Assembly (NCBI RefSeq): GCF_002920635.1
Contig: NZ_PQSR01000015.1
Coordinates: 53,914 to 117,913 of the forward strand
Length of the DNA: 64,000 bases
Direction: 5' to 3'
From: Streptomyces sp. Ru72
GTDB lineage: Bacteria; Actinomycetota; Actinomycetes; Streptomycetales; Streptomycetaceae
Under the pieces are notes generated by a model. The model searched no databases, was not told where the DNA came from, and saw nothing but the letters and a program-made list of their open reading frames with translations. Below, one piece after another: positions 41,144 to 50,029 of this stretch. How positions within the stretch are numbered: position 1 is the stretch's first letter; every line of letters begins with the position of its first letter. The translations under genes and the position numbers were made by a program.

Positions 41144-42370
41144 ATGGCCGAGTTCACCATGGAGCTGAGCGACGAACAGAAGGAGGTCCGGGACTGGCTG
41201 CACGGCTTCGCCGCCGATGTCATCCGCCCCGCGGCCGCCGAATGGGACGAGCGTGAGGAGACTCCCTGGCCGGTCATCCAGGAGGCCGCGAAGGTCGGCA
41301 TCTACTCCCTCGACTTCTACGCCCAGCAGTACTTCGACTCCACGGGTCTCGGCATCCCCATGGCGATGGAGGAGCTGTTCTGGGGCGACGCGGGCATCGC
41401 CCTGTCGATCGTCGGCACCGGACTCGCAGCCGTCGGCGTCCTCGCCAACGGCACCGAGGAGCAGATCGGCACCTGGATCCCCCAGATGTACGGCGACGCC
41501 AACGACGTCAAGGTGGCCGCCTTCTGCTCCTCCGAGCCCGACGCCGGCTCCGACGTCGCCTCCATGCGCACGCGCGCCGTGTACGACGAGGCCAAGGACG
41601 AGTGGGTGATCAACGGCACCAAGACCTGGGCGACCAACGGCGGCATCGCCAACGTCCACGTCGTGGTCGCGGTCGTCGACCCCGAGCTGGGTTCCAAGGG
41701 TCACGCGTCCTTCATCATCCCGCCGAACACGCCGGGCCTCGCCCAGGGCCAGAAGTTCAAGAAGCACGGCATCCGCGCCTCGCACACCGCCGAGGTCATC
41801 CTCGACGACGTCCGTGTCCCCGGTTCCTGCCTGCTCGGCGGCAAGGAGAAGCTGGACGAGCGGCTCGCCCGGGCCCGGGAGAAGGCCAGGAACGGCGGAG
41901 AGCGCGTGAAGAACGCGGCGATGGCCACGTTCGAGGCCTCCCGCCCGGCCGTCGGCGCGATGGCCGTGGGCACCGCCCGCGCCGCCTACGAGGTCGCCCT
42001 CGACTACGCCAGGACGCGCGAGCAGTTCGGGCGGCCGATCATCGACAACCAGGGCGTCGCCTTCCAGCTCGCGGACATGCGGACGCAGATCGACGCGGCG
42101 CGGCTGCTGGTGTGGCGGGCGTCGTGGATGGCGATCAACGGCAAGCCGTTCACCGCTGCCGAGGGGTCGATGTCGAAGCTGTTCGCGAGTGAGACGGCGA
42201 AGAAGGTCACGGCGCAGGCGATACAGATCCTCGGCGGCAACGGGTACACCCGGGATTACCCCGTGGAGCGCATGCACCGGGACGCGGCCATCTACACGAT
42301 CTTCGAGGGCACGAGCGAGATCCAGCGCCTGGTGATCGCCCGGACACTCGCGGGCATGCCCATTCGCTAA
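41144..42370 (+). CDS. Acyl-CoA dehydrogenase
   Basis: A 408-residue FAD acyl-CoA dehydrogenase of beta-oxidation. FAD-binding [19 protein letters not shown] and [14 protein letters not shown], then [12 protein letters not shown] and [20 protein letters not shown]; the catalytic Glu is in [24 protein letters not shown] precedes ATG 41144. The chain-length preference is not evident. The gene is monocistronic, ended by tandem hairpins at 42370-42407, and divergent from a TetR gene. Confidence 0.92.
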   Translation: MAEFTMELSDEQKEVRDWLHGFAADVIRPAAAEWDEREETPWPVIQEAAKVGIYSLDFYAQQYFDSTGLGIPMAMEELFWGDAGIALSIVGTGLAAVGVLANGTEEQIGTWIPQMYGDANDVKVAAFCSSEPDAGSDVASMRTRAVYDEAKDEWVINGTKTWATNGGIANVHVVVAVVDPELGSKGHASFIIPPNTPGLAQGQKFKKHGIRASHTAEVILDDVRVPGSCLLGGKEKLDERLARAREKARNGGERVKNAAMATFEASRPAVGAMAVGTARAAYEVALDYARTREQFGRPIIDNQGVAFQLADMRTQIDAARLLVWRASWMAINGKPFTAAEGSMSKLFASETAKKVTAQAIQILGGNGYTRDYPVERMHRDAAIYTIFEGTSEIQRLVIARTLAGMPIR

Positions 42371-42407
42371 GAGCCCCCCACAGGCTCTAAGAGCCCCTAC
42401 AGGCTCT
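42370..42407. terminator. Tandem duplicated hairpin between convergent genes
   Basis: Two near-identical units in a row: AGAGCC-n7-GGCTCT (42370-42388) and AGAGCC-n6-GGCTCT (42390-42407). Each can form a 6-bp stem; together they also allow GGCTCT/AGAGCC pairing across the units. They start in the stop codon of the dehydrogenase gene and reach into the cupin gene's stop, so probably terminate both. Confidence 0.65.
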
Positions 42408-42945
42408 AACGGTGCTTGAGCGGCGTCAGCTGCTCGATGTCGTACCGCCTCCGCAGCGCCTCGATCGCCTCCTGGTCCGGCGGGCCCCCGTTGCCCAGGA
42501 TCTCCAGGAGCTCCTCGAAGTAGCGTTCGTGGTCCGGGGGCGGGGACGCCTGGAAGAACATCTTCGCCGGGGTCTCCGTCGGGTTCGCGAAGGCGTGGGG
42601 GCAGCCGGGCGGTACGACGATGACCGTGCCCGGGGTGGCGCGCAGCACCCGGCGGCCCGAGCTCGACTCCCACTTCTGCCAGTTGTCGGGGGTCCGTACG
42701 CGTGGCTCGAAGGCGAGCACGTCCAGCTCGCCCTCGAGCACGTAGAACAGCTCCTCGCTGCGCGTGTGCACATGGGCACCGACGTCGAAGCCAGGCGGCA
42801 CGATCACCTCGAACGTGGATGCCATGCGCGAGTGCGATCCCGTCACCTTGAACGTCACGTGCTGGGCCGGAGTCCGCACCACGCGTCCGTGACCCGGCGG
42901 CACGAACAGTCCCTCCGTGGCCACTGGTCTGTCAGTCGTCGTCAT
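42406..42945 (-). CDS. Cupin monooxygenase-like protein of the rppA locus
   Basis: A 179-residue single-cupin protein with the metal motif GAHVHTRSEELFYVLEGELD and the second motif GCPHAFANPTETP. In Streptomyces rppA clusters a cupin enzyme (MomA, recalled from the literature) oxidises 1,3,6,8-tetrahydroxynaphthalene to flaviolin; the position directly downstream of the P450 suggests the same role here. It starts 6 nt after the P450 stop, so it is the third gene of the operon. Confidence 0.75.
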   Translation of the reverse strand: MTTTDRPVATEGLFVPPGHGRVVRTPAQHVTFKVTGSHSRMASTFEVIVPPGFDVGAHVHTRSEELFYVLEGELDVLAFEPRVRTPDNWQKWESSSGRRVLRATPGTVIVVPPGCPHAFANPTETPAKMFFQASPPPDHERYFEELLEILGNGGPPDQEAIEALRRRYDIEQLTPLKHR

Positions 42946-42951
42946 GAGCGC

Positions 42952-44199
42952 TCACCACGTCACGGGAAGGGCCTCGGGCCCGCGGGTCGGCGCGCCCTCA
43001 CGGAACCAGACCTCGTCGGGCGGCACCGCGAGCCGCAGCCCCGGCACCCGGTCCAGGAGGGCGTCCAGCAGCATCTCGGACGCCAGCCTGGCCGCCATGC
43101 CGCCCGGGCAGCGGTGCGTGCCGGAGCCGAACGCCACATGGGGGTTCGGATAGCGCGCGAAGTCGATCGTCTCCGGGTCCGGGAAGACGCCCGGGTCGCG
43201 GTTCGCCGCCGCGTACGACACATACACCGCCTCGCCCGTCCGGATCCGTACACCCCCGACCTCCACGTCCTGCGTCGCCACGCGGGGCGGTCCCACGGGG
43301 TCGCGGTGCGGGATGTAGCGCAGCAGTTCGTCGACGGCCTGCGGGCGGATCGCCGGCTCGGTCCGCAGACGTTCGATCAGATCGGGTCGGGTCAACAGGA
43401 GGTGGAACAGCCGGCCGGTGTGGTCGGTGACCGCCTCCGCGCCGATCTGCAGCAGTACCGCGAGGCCGGCCGCCTCGTCGAGTGCCACCTCACCGAGTCC
43501 CACGGCGGCCCCGAGCAGCGAGACGACGTCCTCGCCGCTGCCGCCCTCACGGGCGCCGATCAGGCCGGTGAAGTACGCGCTCATCTCGTCCCTGGCCCGC
43601 TCGCCGGCCTTCGTGCCGTGCGCGGGGGAGAGGATGAGCCGGGTCCAGGTGCGCATGTCGTTCCGGTCGGCGGCCGGGACCCCCATCAGCTCGCAGATCA
43701 CGGCGCCGGGGAAGGGGCCGAGGACCGTCGCCGTGAGGTCGGCGGGCGGCCCGTCCTGGAGCAGTTCGTCGACCAGCTCGTCGAGCATGCGCCGCGCCGT
43801 CTCCCGCACCCGTTCGACGCCGCGTGCCGTGAAGGCCGCGGCGACCGAGCGGCGCGGCCGGGCAGGGTCGTGTGGGTGCGGGAAGGCGACCGCGTCCCGC
43901 TGCGGGACGACGTGCGGGGCGAGCCGGACCGGCCGACCGTCCATGACCGGCTCACAGCCGAACCGGGGGTCGTTCGTGACCGCACGCACATCGTCGTACC
44001 GGGTCACGAGCCAGGCCCAGCCCTCGCCGTCGGGCCGCCCGACCCGGGTGACCGGGCCTTCGCGCATCAGCTCGGCCAGGTCCGGACCGAAGTCCGGGCC
44101 GGGTGGGTGGAGGGCGGGCCAGGGGCGGACCGGCGGCAGGCTCCCGCCGCTCGTCCCCTCGGGCGCGGCGCGGCGCCTGTCGTCCGTGTCGGTGGTCAT
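42952..44199 (-). CDS. Cytochrome P450 (CYP158-like, flaviolin coupling)
   Basis: A 415-residue bacterial P450. Heme ligand Cys about 364 in HVAFGSGTHRCPGGMAARLA; the K-helix EXXR is in VDELLRYIP. In the I helix the usual acid-Thr pair reads GAEAV, the Thr being Ala; the flaviolin-dimerising CYP158A2 has the same Ala substitution (recalled). The gene sits 1 nt after rppA, so it most likely couples flaviolin to polymeric pigment. ATG 44199 (MTTDTDD) is preferred over the longer frame. Confidence 0.85.
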   Translation of the reverse strand: MTTDTDDRRRAAPEGTSGGSLPPVRPWPALHPPGPDFGPDLAELMREGPVTRVGRPDGEGWAWLVTRYDDVRAVTNDPRFGCEPVMDGRPVRLAPHVVPQRDAVAFPHPHDPARPRRSVAAAFTARGVERVRETARRMLDELVDELLQDGPPADLTATVLGPFPGAVICELMGVPAADRNDMRTWTRLILSPAHGTKAGERARDEMSAYFTGLIGAREGGSGEDVVSLLGAAVGLGEVALDEAAGLAVLLQIGAEAVTDHTGRLFHLLLTRPDLIERLRTEPAIRPQAVDELLRYIPHRDPVGPPRVATQDVEVGGVRIRTGEAVYVSYAAANRDPGVFPDPETIDFARYPNPHVAFGSGTHRCPGGMAARLASEMLLDALLDRVPGLRLAVPPDEVWFREGAPTRGPEALPVTW

Positions 44200-44200
44200 C

Positions 44201-45265
44201 TCATTTCTTCCCGTTCCCGGAGATGTGCCAGCGGCCCAGCGCCATCTCCGCCGTGATGCCCGGTCCGAAACCGGCCAGCAGCCCGCGCGCCGCGTGTTCG
44301 GCACCGCCCGACTCGAACAGCCGGCGCAGCGCGTCCAGGACGACGGCGCTCGCGATGTTGCCGTACTCGGTGAGCGTGGCCCGGCTGAACCGGAACGCCT
44401 CCGACGGCACGTGCAGGAACTTGCTCAGGTCGTCCAGGATGCGTGGGCCACCCGCGTGGACGATGTAGAAGTCCAGCTCGGAGGCGTCCCAGCCGTGCTG
44501 CCTGGCCAGTCCGTCGAGCGCCGGGGCGAGCGGTTCCATCGTGGTGGGCACCCGCTTGTCCAGCAGGAAGTGGAATCCGGTGGCCCGGACGTCGTACGCG
44601 ATCCACTCCTCGGTCTTCGGGATCAGGTACGAGGCGTTGCGCTCCAGCTTGACGCCGGTGCCGCCCTTGCCGCGCACGACCGCCGCCGCTATGCCGTCGC
44701 CGAACAGGCCGTTGGACAGCAGCGAGCCGACGCCCAGGTCGGTGGGCTGGTAGCACAGCGAGCAGAACTCGCAGGCCACGATGAGGGCGTTGGCGTCGGG
44801 GTACGCCGTGCAGAAGTCATGCGCCCGGTTGATGGCCGCGCCGCCGGCGGCGCAGCCCAACTGGGCTATGGGTATCTGCCGGGTGTCGGTGCTGAAGCCC
44901 ATCGAGTTGATCAGCCACGCGGTCAGCGAGGGCATCATGAACCCGGTGCACGACACGTAGATGATCACGTCGATGTCGGTGGTGAGCAGTTCGGCGTCGT
45001 CCAGCGCCCGCTGCACCACCGCGGGCACGCGGGCCTTCGCCTCGGCCTCGTAGAGGTTGTTGCGCTCCTCGAAGCCCGGGTGTTTCAGGGTCTCCTCGAT
45101 GGGCTGCACGATGTGCCGGGTCTTGACCCCGGTGTTCGCGATGAGCCGCAGCGCAAGAGGGAGTTGGGGGTGGTCCGGGTGGCGGGAGCGCGCCAGGTCC
45201 AGCGTCTCCTCCATCGTGATCACGTGTTCCGGGACAGAAACCGCGGGCTTGCACAGAGTCGCCAT
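44201..45265 (-). CDS. rppA: 1,3,6,8-tetrahydroxynaphthalene synthase (type III PKS)
   Basis: A 354-residue chalcone-synthase-fold enzyme condensing five malonyl-CoA into tetrahydroxynaphthalene. The triad is Cys138 (PIAQLGCAAGG), His270 (YIVHAGG) and Asn303 (EYGNIAS), exactly the RppA numbering; Cys106 (VSC) and Tyr224 (IAY) are the residues known to shape the malonyl starter pocket. It heads the operon rppA-P450-cupin, which makes flaviolin-type brown pigment. The 211 bp before it, to the TenA-like gene, form a divergent promoter region with no clear -35/-10. Confidence 0.95.
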   Translation of the reverse strand: MATLCKPAVSVPEHVITMEETLDLARSRHPDHPQLPLALRLIANTGVKTRHIVQPIEETLKHPGFEERNNLYEAEAKARVPAVVQRALDDAELLTTDIDVIIYVSCTGFMMPSLTAWLINSMGFSTDTRQIPIAQLGCAAGGAAINRAHDFCTAYPDANALIVACEFCSLCYQPTDLGVGSLLSNGLFGDGIAAAVVRGKGGTGVKLERNASYLIPKTEEWIAYDVRATGFHFLLDKRVPTTMEPLAPALDGLARQHGWDASELDFYIVHAGGPRILDDLSKFLHVPSEAFRFSRATLTEYGNIASAVVLDALRRLFESGGAEHAARGLLAGFGPGITAEMALGRWHISGNGKK

Positions 45266-45476
45266 GGAGCGCGCCTTCTTTCGCCTTGGCGGAGGACTCT
45301 TCGTCCCCCGGCGGAAGGGGGTTCGTCACCCGTACGCGGGTGGTCCACCCACGATCACCCGGCGCAGCGGGGATATCTCGCGGTGCTACTCCGATCCAGT
45401 GGTGGACGTACAGTGACGAGGTGTGTGCGTGAAGTCGCAGACCGTAGTCTGAGCCGTCCTACGAGAAGGAGCGCCG

Positions 45477-46142
45477 ATGACACGAACGGCCAGGGAACTG
45501 CTGGAGACGGCCACCGAGACGCTCGCCCCCGATCCGCACGCCAACCGGCTGCTTCCGCTGATCGCCCGCGGGGCGGCCCGGCCCGCCACGCTCGCCGCCC
45601 TGGCCGCCGAACAGCGGGATGTGATCGCCTCCGACCGCCGAGCCTTCCAGCACCTCGCCGAGCGCTGCCGGGACCAGCCGGCGTGCGCGGAGTTCTTCAC
45701 CGCTCTCGCCGAGGCCGAGGCCGTGGCTCAGGACCGTCTGGGCGCGTACGCCGCCGCCTGCCGGGAGGCGGAGCCGGCCGGGTACGAGCCGATGGCGGAC
45801 TGCCAGGGGTACGCCGCCTACGTGGCCTGGCTGGCCCTGAACGGGGAACCGGCCGACGTCGTCCTGGCCCTGAGCGCCAACTTCGCGACCTGGGGCGACT
45901 ACTGCGCCAGGATCGCGCAGGCACTACGGAGCCACTACGGCTTCACCGACGAGGCCTGCGCCTTCTTCGACCTGTTCGCGGAGCCGTCCCCGGACCTGGA
46001 CCGAAAGGCGAGCGCGGCGGTCCAGGAGGCTCTTGACGCGGACCGCCTGAACGAGGAGCGCGCCCACCGCTACGGCCGCCTGCTCCAGAACCACGAGACC
46101 GGTTTCTGGCACGCGCTGTGGGAACTGGACGGCAAGGGCTGA
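45477..46142 (+). CDS. TenA/heme-oxygenase-like fold protein
   Basis: A 221-residue all-alpha protein of the TenA/PqqC-like fold: RRAFQHLAERCRDQPACAEF, GYAAYVAWLALNGEPADVVLAL, and HYGFTDEACAFFDLFAEPSP. TenA enzymes act in thiamine salvage or as helper oxygenases, but this lies in none of the known thiamine loci, so the activity is open. GGAGCG stands before ATG 45477. It is divergent from rppA and convergent with the DUF6213 gene. Confidence 0.65.
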   Translation: MTRTARELLETATETLAPDPHANRLLPLIARGAARPATLAALAAEQRDVIASDRRAFQHLAERCRDQPACAEFFTALAEAEAVAQDRLGAYAAACREAEPAGYEPMADCQGYAAYVAWLALNGEPADVVLALSANFATWGDYCARIAQALRSHYGFTDEACAFFDLFAEPSPDLDRKASAAVQEALDADRLNEERAHRYGRLLQNHETGFWHALWELDGKG

Positions 46143-46163
46143 CCGCAGCGGCTCCGGGCGGCC

Positions 46164-46394
46164 CTACGAACCGCTGCTGTGCGCGATGCACGCGACGTCG
46201 ATCCGGTCCGCCAGCTTCGCCAGCTCAATGGCCAGCGCGGCCACCGTGTCCTCGTCCAACCCCTGGTCCCCCTCCTCCACAAGCCGCACCCATCGACCGC
46301 CCAGCCTGCGCAGCAACTTGCTCACATCGGCGGCAGCCACCTGCAAGGTCCCGCGGTCGTCGACGATCAGAGGCAGGGTCACTTCGCGGTTCAC
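46164..46394 (-). CDS. DUF6213 family small protein
   Basis: A 76-residue protein starting MNREVTLPLIVDDRGTLQV, with LRRLGGRWVRLVEEGDQGLD in the middle. This matches the DUF6213 family widespread in Streptomyces, whose function is unknown. No transmembrane or signal segment; the C-terminus DVACIAHSSGS may be flexible. It stands 25 nt downstream of the semialdehyde dehydrogenase stop on the same strand. Confidence 0.75.
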   Translation of the reverse strand: MNREVTLPLIVDDRGTLQVAAADVSKLLRRLGGRWVRLVEEGDQGLDEDTVAALAIELAKLADRIDVACIAHSSGS

Positions 46395-46419
46395 AGAGGC
46401 GATCGTAACCGCGTGACGC

Positions 46420-47805
46420 TCACGCCCCGTGCCACACCGTGGTGATGTTGCAGAACTCGCGGATTCCGTGCTCGGCCAGCTCGCGCCCGTAACCCGAGCG
46501 CTTGGCCCCGCCGAACGGGAACGCCGGGTGGGACGCCGTCATCCCGTTGACGTACACCCCGCCGGCCTCCAGGTCCTGCACGAAACGGTCCACTTCGGTC
46601 CCGTTGCGGGTCCAGACGTTCGAACTCAGTCCGAACGGTGAGTCGTTCGCGATCGCCACCGCCTCGTCGAGGTCCGCGGCCCGGTACAGCGTGGCCACCG
46701 GGCCGAACGCCTCCTCGCGGTGGATCCGCATCTCGGGGGTGATGTCGGCGAGGACGGTCGGCGGGTAGTACCAGCCGGGTCGGTCGGGTCGCTCGCCGCC
46801 GCACAGGACCGTCGCCCCCGCCTCCACCGCGTCGTCGACGAGTTCCTCGAGGTCGGCCCGGCCCCGCTCGCTGTACAGCGGCCCGACCTCGGTCTCCTCG
46901 TCCATCGGGTCGCCCACCTTGAGCGCCTTCATCCCGGCCGTGAACCGCTCGGCGAACGCGTCGAACACGTCCGAGTGCACGATGAACCGCTTGGCGGCGA
47001 TGCAGGACTGCCCGGTGTTCTGCACCCTGGCCGTCACCGCGACCTGCGCGGCCCGGTCCAGGTCCGCGGACGGCATGACGATGTACGGGTCGCTGCCGCC
47101 CAGTTCCAGCACCGTCTTCTTGATCTCGTCCCCGGCGACCGAGGCGACCGACCGGCCCGCCGGCTCGCTGCCGGTGAGCGTGGCCGCCTTGACCCGCGGG
47201 TCGCGCAGCACCTTCTCGACCTCACCGGAGCCGATCAGCAGGGTCTGGAAGCAGCCCTCGGGGAAGCCCGCCCGGCGGAACAGGTCCTCCAGGCAGAGGG
47301 CGGTCTGCGGGACGTTGGAGGCGTGCTTGAGCAGGCCCACGTTGCCCGCCATCAGCGCGGGCGCGGCGAACCGGATCACCTGCCACAGCGGGAAGTTCCA
47401 CGGCATCACGGCGAGCACCGGGCCGAGCGGCCGGTAGCGCACGATCACCCGGGAGGCGCCCGAGTCCTTCACGTCGACGTCGGCGGGCTCCTCGTCGGCG
47501 AGCAGTTCCTCGGCGCGCTCGGCGTACCAGCGCATGGCCTTGGCGCACTTGGCGGCCTCGGCGCGGGCCTGCTTGACCGGCTTGCCCATCTCGGTGGTGA
47601 TCACCCGGGCGATGTCCTGCTGGTCCTCCTCCAGCAGGTCGGCCGCCCTGCGCATGAGCAGCGCCCGCTCGGCGAACGTCGTGGTGCGATGGGTGCGGAA
47701 CGCGGCCTCGGCGGCGGCGAGCCGGCGCTCGATCTCCTCCGCGCCCAGGGCGTCGTACGTCTTGAGCGTCTCGCCGGTCGCCGGGTTCACGGTGGCGATG
47801 GGCAT
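46420..47805 (-). CDS. gabD: NADP-dependent succinate-semialdehyde dehydrogenase
   Basis: A 461-residue ALDH. Catalytic Cys about 268 in NTGQSCIAAKRF, Glu about 234 in VLELGGSDPYIV, Asn in VMPWNFPLWQ. SSADH-type hallmarks include MGKPVKQARAEAAKCA and FGLSSNVWT. The product is succinate from GABA or from arginine-derived routes. ATG 47805 has AGGAGGT 6 nt upstream, so the longer frame is not used. The catalysed aldehyde could also be a related semialdehyde. Confidence 0.88.
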   Translation of the reverse strand: MPIATVNPATGETLKTYDALGAEEIERRLAAAEAAFRTHRTTTFAERALLMRRAADLLEEDQQDIARVITTEMGKPVKQARAEAAKCAKAMRWYAERAEELLADEEPADVDVKDSGASRVIVRYRPLGPVLAVMPWNFPLWQVIRFAAPALMAGNVGLLKHASNVPQTALCLEDLFRRAGFPEGCFQTLLIGSGEVEKVLRDPRVKAATLTGSEPAGRSVASVAGDEIKKTVLELGGSDPYIVMPSADLDRAAQVAVTARVQNTGQSCIAAKRFIVHSDVFDAFAERFTAGMKALKVGDPMDEETEVGPLYSERGRADLEELVDDAVEAGATVLCGGERPDRPGWYYPPTVLADITPEMRIHREEAFGPVATLYRAADLDEAVAIANDSPFGLSSNVWTRNGTEVDRFVQDLEAGGVYVNGMTASHPAFPFGGAKRSGYGRELAEHGIREFCNITTVWHGA

Positions 47806-47884
47806 GGCTGACCTCCTGGAAAGGCTTGCTTCGACCTTCCCGCGCGGCGGTGGGGACCGCAACGCGGGCGGCGTTGTCCCGGTG

Positions 47885-48370
47885 TCATCGGACACCACCC
47901 ACGCCCGAGTGCTCCGCGAGCCGGTCCAGAAACTCCCGCTGCGCGCTCACGATCACCTCCCGGGCCCGGTCGAGGCCGAACCACGCCACCCGGTCCACCT
48001 CCGGGAACTCCTCCAGGCGCCCCGACCTCGGCGGCCACTCCATCGTGAAGGTGCCCGGCTCGATCGCCGCCGGGTCGAGGTCCGCCTCGACCGCCCAGGC
48101 CGTGACCGTCTTGCCGCCACTCTGGCGCACCTCGCCGAGCGGGACGGCCTCCCCGTCGGGCGGCGGCAGCCCCAGCTCCTCCTGGAACTCACGGCGGGCC
48201 GCGTCCCAGGACGGCTCGTCGGGGTCGTACTCGCCCTTGGGCACGGTCCACGCGCCGGCCTCACGGCGGGCGAAGAACGGGCCGCCCATGTGGGCCAGCA
48301 GGACCTCCGGACCGTGGTCGGTGCGCCGGAACAGCAGCAGACCCGCGCTGCGCCTGCTCCTCCCGCTCAC
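47885..48370 (-). CDS. NUDIX hydrolase
   Basis: A 161-residue NUDIX protein; the box GEYDPDEPSWDAARREFQEE (46-65) has the G-x5-E-x7-REUxEE pattern. It begins with GTG 48370, overlapping the ligase stop (GTGA), so it is coupled to the DNA ligase upstream. Many such pairs exist in Actinobacteria; the substrate is probably a nucleotide derivative, perhaps a damaged one. Confidence 0.88.
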   Translation of the reverse strand: MSGRSRRSAGLLLFRRTDHGPEVLLAHMGGPFFARREAGAWTVPKGEYDPDEPSWDAARREFQEELGLPPPDGEAVPLGEVRQSGGKTVTAWAVEADLDPAAIEPGTFTMEWPPRSGRLEEFPEVDRVAWFGLDRAREVIVSAQREFLDRLAEHSGVGGVR

Positions 48371-49914
48371 GGCGCCACCTCCGGGTGGGCGGCCAGCAGC
48401 GTCTCCACGGTGTCTGCCTCTTCGGGGCGCTTGTCCTCCCGGTAGCGCACCACCCGGGCGAAGCGCAGCGTGACGCCGGCCGGGTAGCGGGTGGAGCGCT
48501 GCAGCCCGTCGTACGCGATCTCGACCACGAGTTCGGGCCGTACCTTCACCACCCAGCCGTTGTCCTCGACGGCCAGTTCCTTCAGCCGCTCCGTCTGCCA
48601 GGCGAGCATCGCGTCCGTCATGCCCTTGAACGTCTTGCCGAGCATCGCGAAGGAGCCGTCGGGGTTGCGGGCGCCGAGGTGGAGGTTGGACAGCCTGCCG
48701 GTACGGCGACCGTGGCCCCACTCGGCGGCCAGCACCACCAGGTCGAGGGTGTGCACCGGTTTCACCTTGAGCCAGGACGCGCCGCGCCTGCCCGCGCTGT
48801 AGGGGGCGTCGAGCGCCTTGACCACCACGCCCTCGTGTCCGCGCTTCAGCGTCTCGGTGAGGAAGGCCTCCGCGGCGGCGATGTCCCCCGGGTCGCCCGG
48901 GTCGTGCACGAGCGTGCGCCGGACCCGCATGGGTTCCGGGACCAGCCGGGCCAGCTCGGCGTGGCGGTGCGTGAACGGCAGGTCCAGCAGGTCCCGGCCG
49001 TCCACGGACAGCGCGTCGAAGAAGACGGGGGAGACGGGGACGGACGCGGCGGCCGTCGCCACGTCCACCCGGGAGCCGACACGCCCCGAGGTCTCCTGGA
49101 ACGAGCGCGGCCTGCCGTCCTCGTCCAGGGCGATGACCTCGCCGTCCAGGATGAACCGCTCGCCCCGCAGCTCAAGGGCGGCGGAGGTGATCTCCGGCAG
49201 GCGGTCGGTGATGTCGTCCAGGGTCCGGGTGTGGATGCGTACCTCGTCGCCGTCCCGGTGGACCTGGACGCGGATGCCGTCGAGCTTCTCCTCGACGGCG
49301 CAGGCGCCCAGCTTCCGGACGGCCTCGGCGACCGAGGGCGCGGTCTGCGCCAGCATCGGCAGCACCGGCCGGCCGACCGTGAGCCGGAACGCCTCCAAGG
49401 CCGCAGGGCCGTCGGCGAGCAGGGCCCGCGCCACTGTCTGCAGCGATCCGGCGAGCATGACGGCCCGCCGTACGTCCGCCGCGTCGGCGCCCGTCGCCTC
49501 GGCCAGTCCCTCCACGGCGTGGGCGTCCAGCGCCCCCTGTCGCACCTCCCCGGTGAGAAGCCCGAACAGGAACCGCTGCTCCTCGGCGGTGGCCGCCGCC
49601 AGCAACGCGCCGACCAGCCTCCTGCGTTCCGCCTGCGAGCCGGTGCCGGTGACCGAGCCGATCCGGGTCAGCCGGGCATCCACGTCCCGCACGGTGAGCG
49701 TGGCCTCCTCGGCCGGCGGTACCGCCTGGTCGAGGAGCTTCCAGCCGATGCCGAGCCGCCCCTGGGGCAGACGTCCGGCCAGATACGGGATGACGATCGG
49801 CACGTCGTCCGCGTCGGCGGCCCGGAACAGCTCGGCGAGCAGCGCGATCTTCCGGGACCGTGCCGACGTGGCGGCGACCTCCTGGGACACACGGGCGAGC
49901 CGGCTCAGCAGCAT
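48367..49914 (-). CDS. lig: ATP-dependent DNA ligase
   Basis: A 515-residue ATP-dependent ligase. The adenylated Lys is about 210 in VEEKLDGIRVQVH (KxDG); the N-terminal about 180 residues are the DNA-binding DNA_ligase_A_N type domain. Motifs FILDGEVIALDEDG, VFFDALSVDG, EGVVVKALDAPYSAGRRG and ASWLKVKP follow in order, and an OB-fold C-terminus ends the protein. This resembles the LigB/LigC type of Mycobacterium and Streptomyces, accessory to NAD-dependent LigA. ATG 49914 is the natural start. NUDIX is coupled downstream. Confidence 0.92.
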   Translation of the reverse strand: MLLSRLARVSQEVAATSARSRKIALLAELFRAADADDVPIVIPYLAGRLPQGRLGIGWKLLDQAVPPAEEATLTVRDVDARLTRIGSVTGTGSQAERRRLVGALLAAATAEEQRFLFGLLTGEVRQGALDAHAVEGLAEATGADAADVRRAVMLAGSLQTVARALLADGPAALEAFRLTVGRPVLPMLAQTAPSVAEAVRKLGACAVEEKLDGIRVQVHRDGDEVRIHTRTLDDITDRLPEITSAALELRGERFILDGEVIALDEDGRPRSFQETSGRVGSRVDVATAAASVPVSPVFFDALSVDGRDLLDLPFTHRHAELARLVPEPMRVRRTLVHDPGDPGDIAAAEAFLTETLKRGHEGVVVKALDAPYSAGRRGASWLKVKPVHTLDLVVLAAEWGHGRRTGRLSNLHLGARNPDGSFAMLGKTFKGMTDAMLAWQTERLKELAVEDNGWVVKVRPELVVEIAYDGLQRSTRYPAGVTLRFARVVRYREDKRPEEADTVETLLAAHPEVAP

Positions 49915-49994
49915 GCAGTCATGGTGCACCCCGGGCGGCCTGCCTACACCTTCGTCTCTCGCGGTCGGCCGCGAAACCGCCCGATGCTGCGGCA

Positions 49995-50023
49995 TTGACA
50001 AACACGTTTGCCGAAACTGCAAT
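49995..50023 (+). promoter_or_regulatory. Leaderless promoter with CAAACACGTTTG operator
   Basis: TTGACA (49995-50000), a 17-bp spacer and TGCAAT (50018-50023), with ATG at 50030, 7 nt after the -10: a predicted leaderless transcript. CAAAC-AC-GTTTG (49999-50010) is a palindrome overlapping the -35, suggesting self-repression by the XRE protein. Confidence 0.6.
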
Positions 50024-50029
50024 GCAGCC

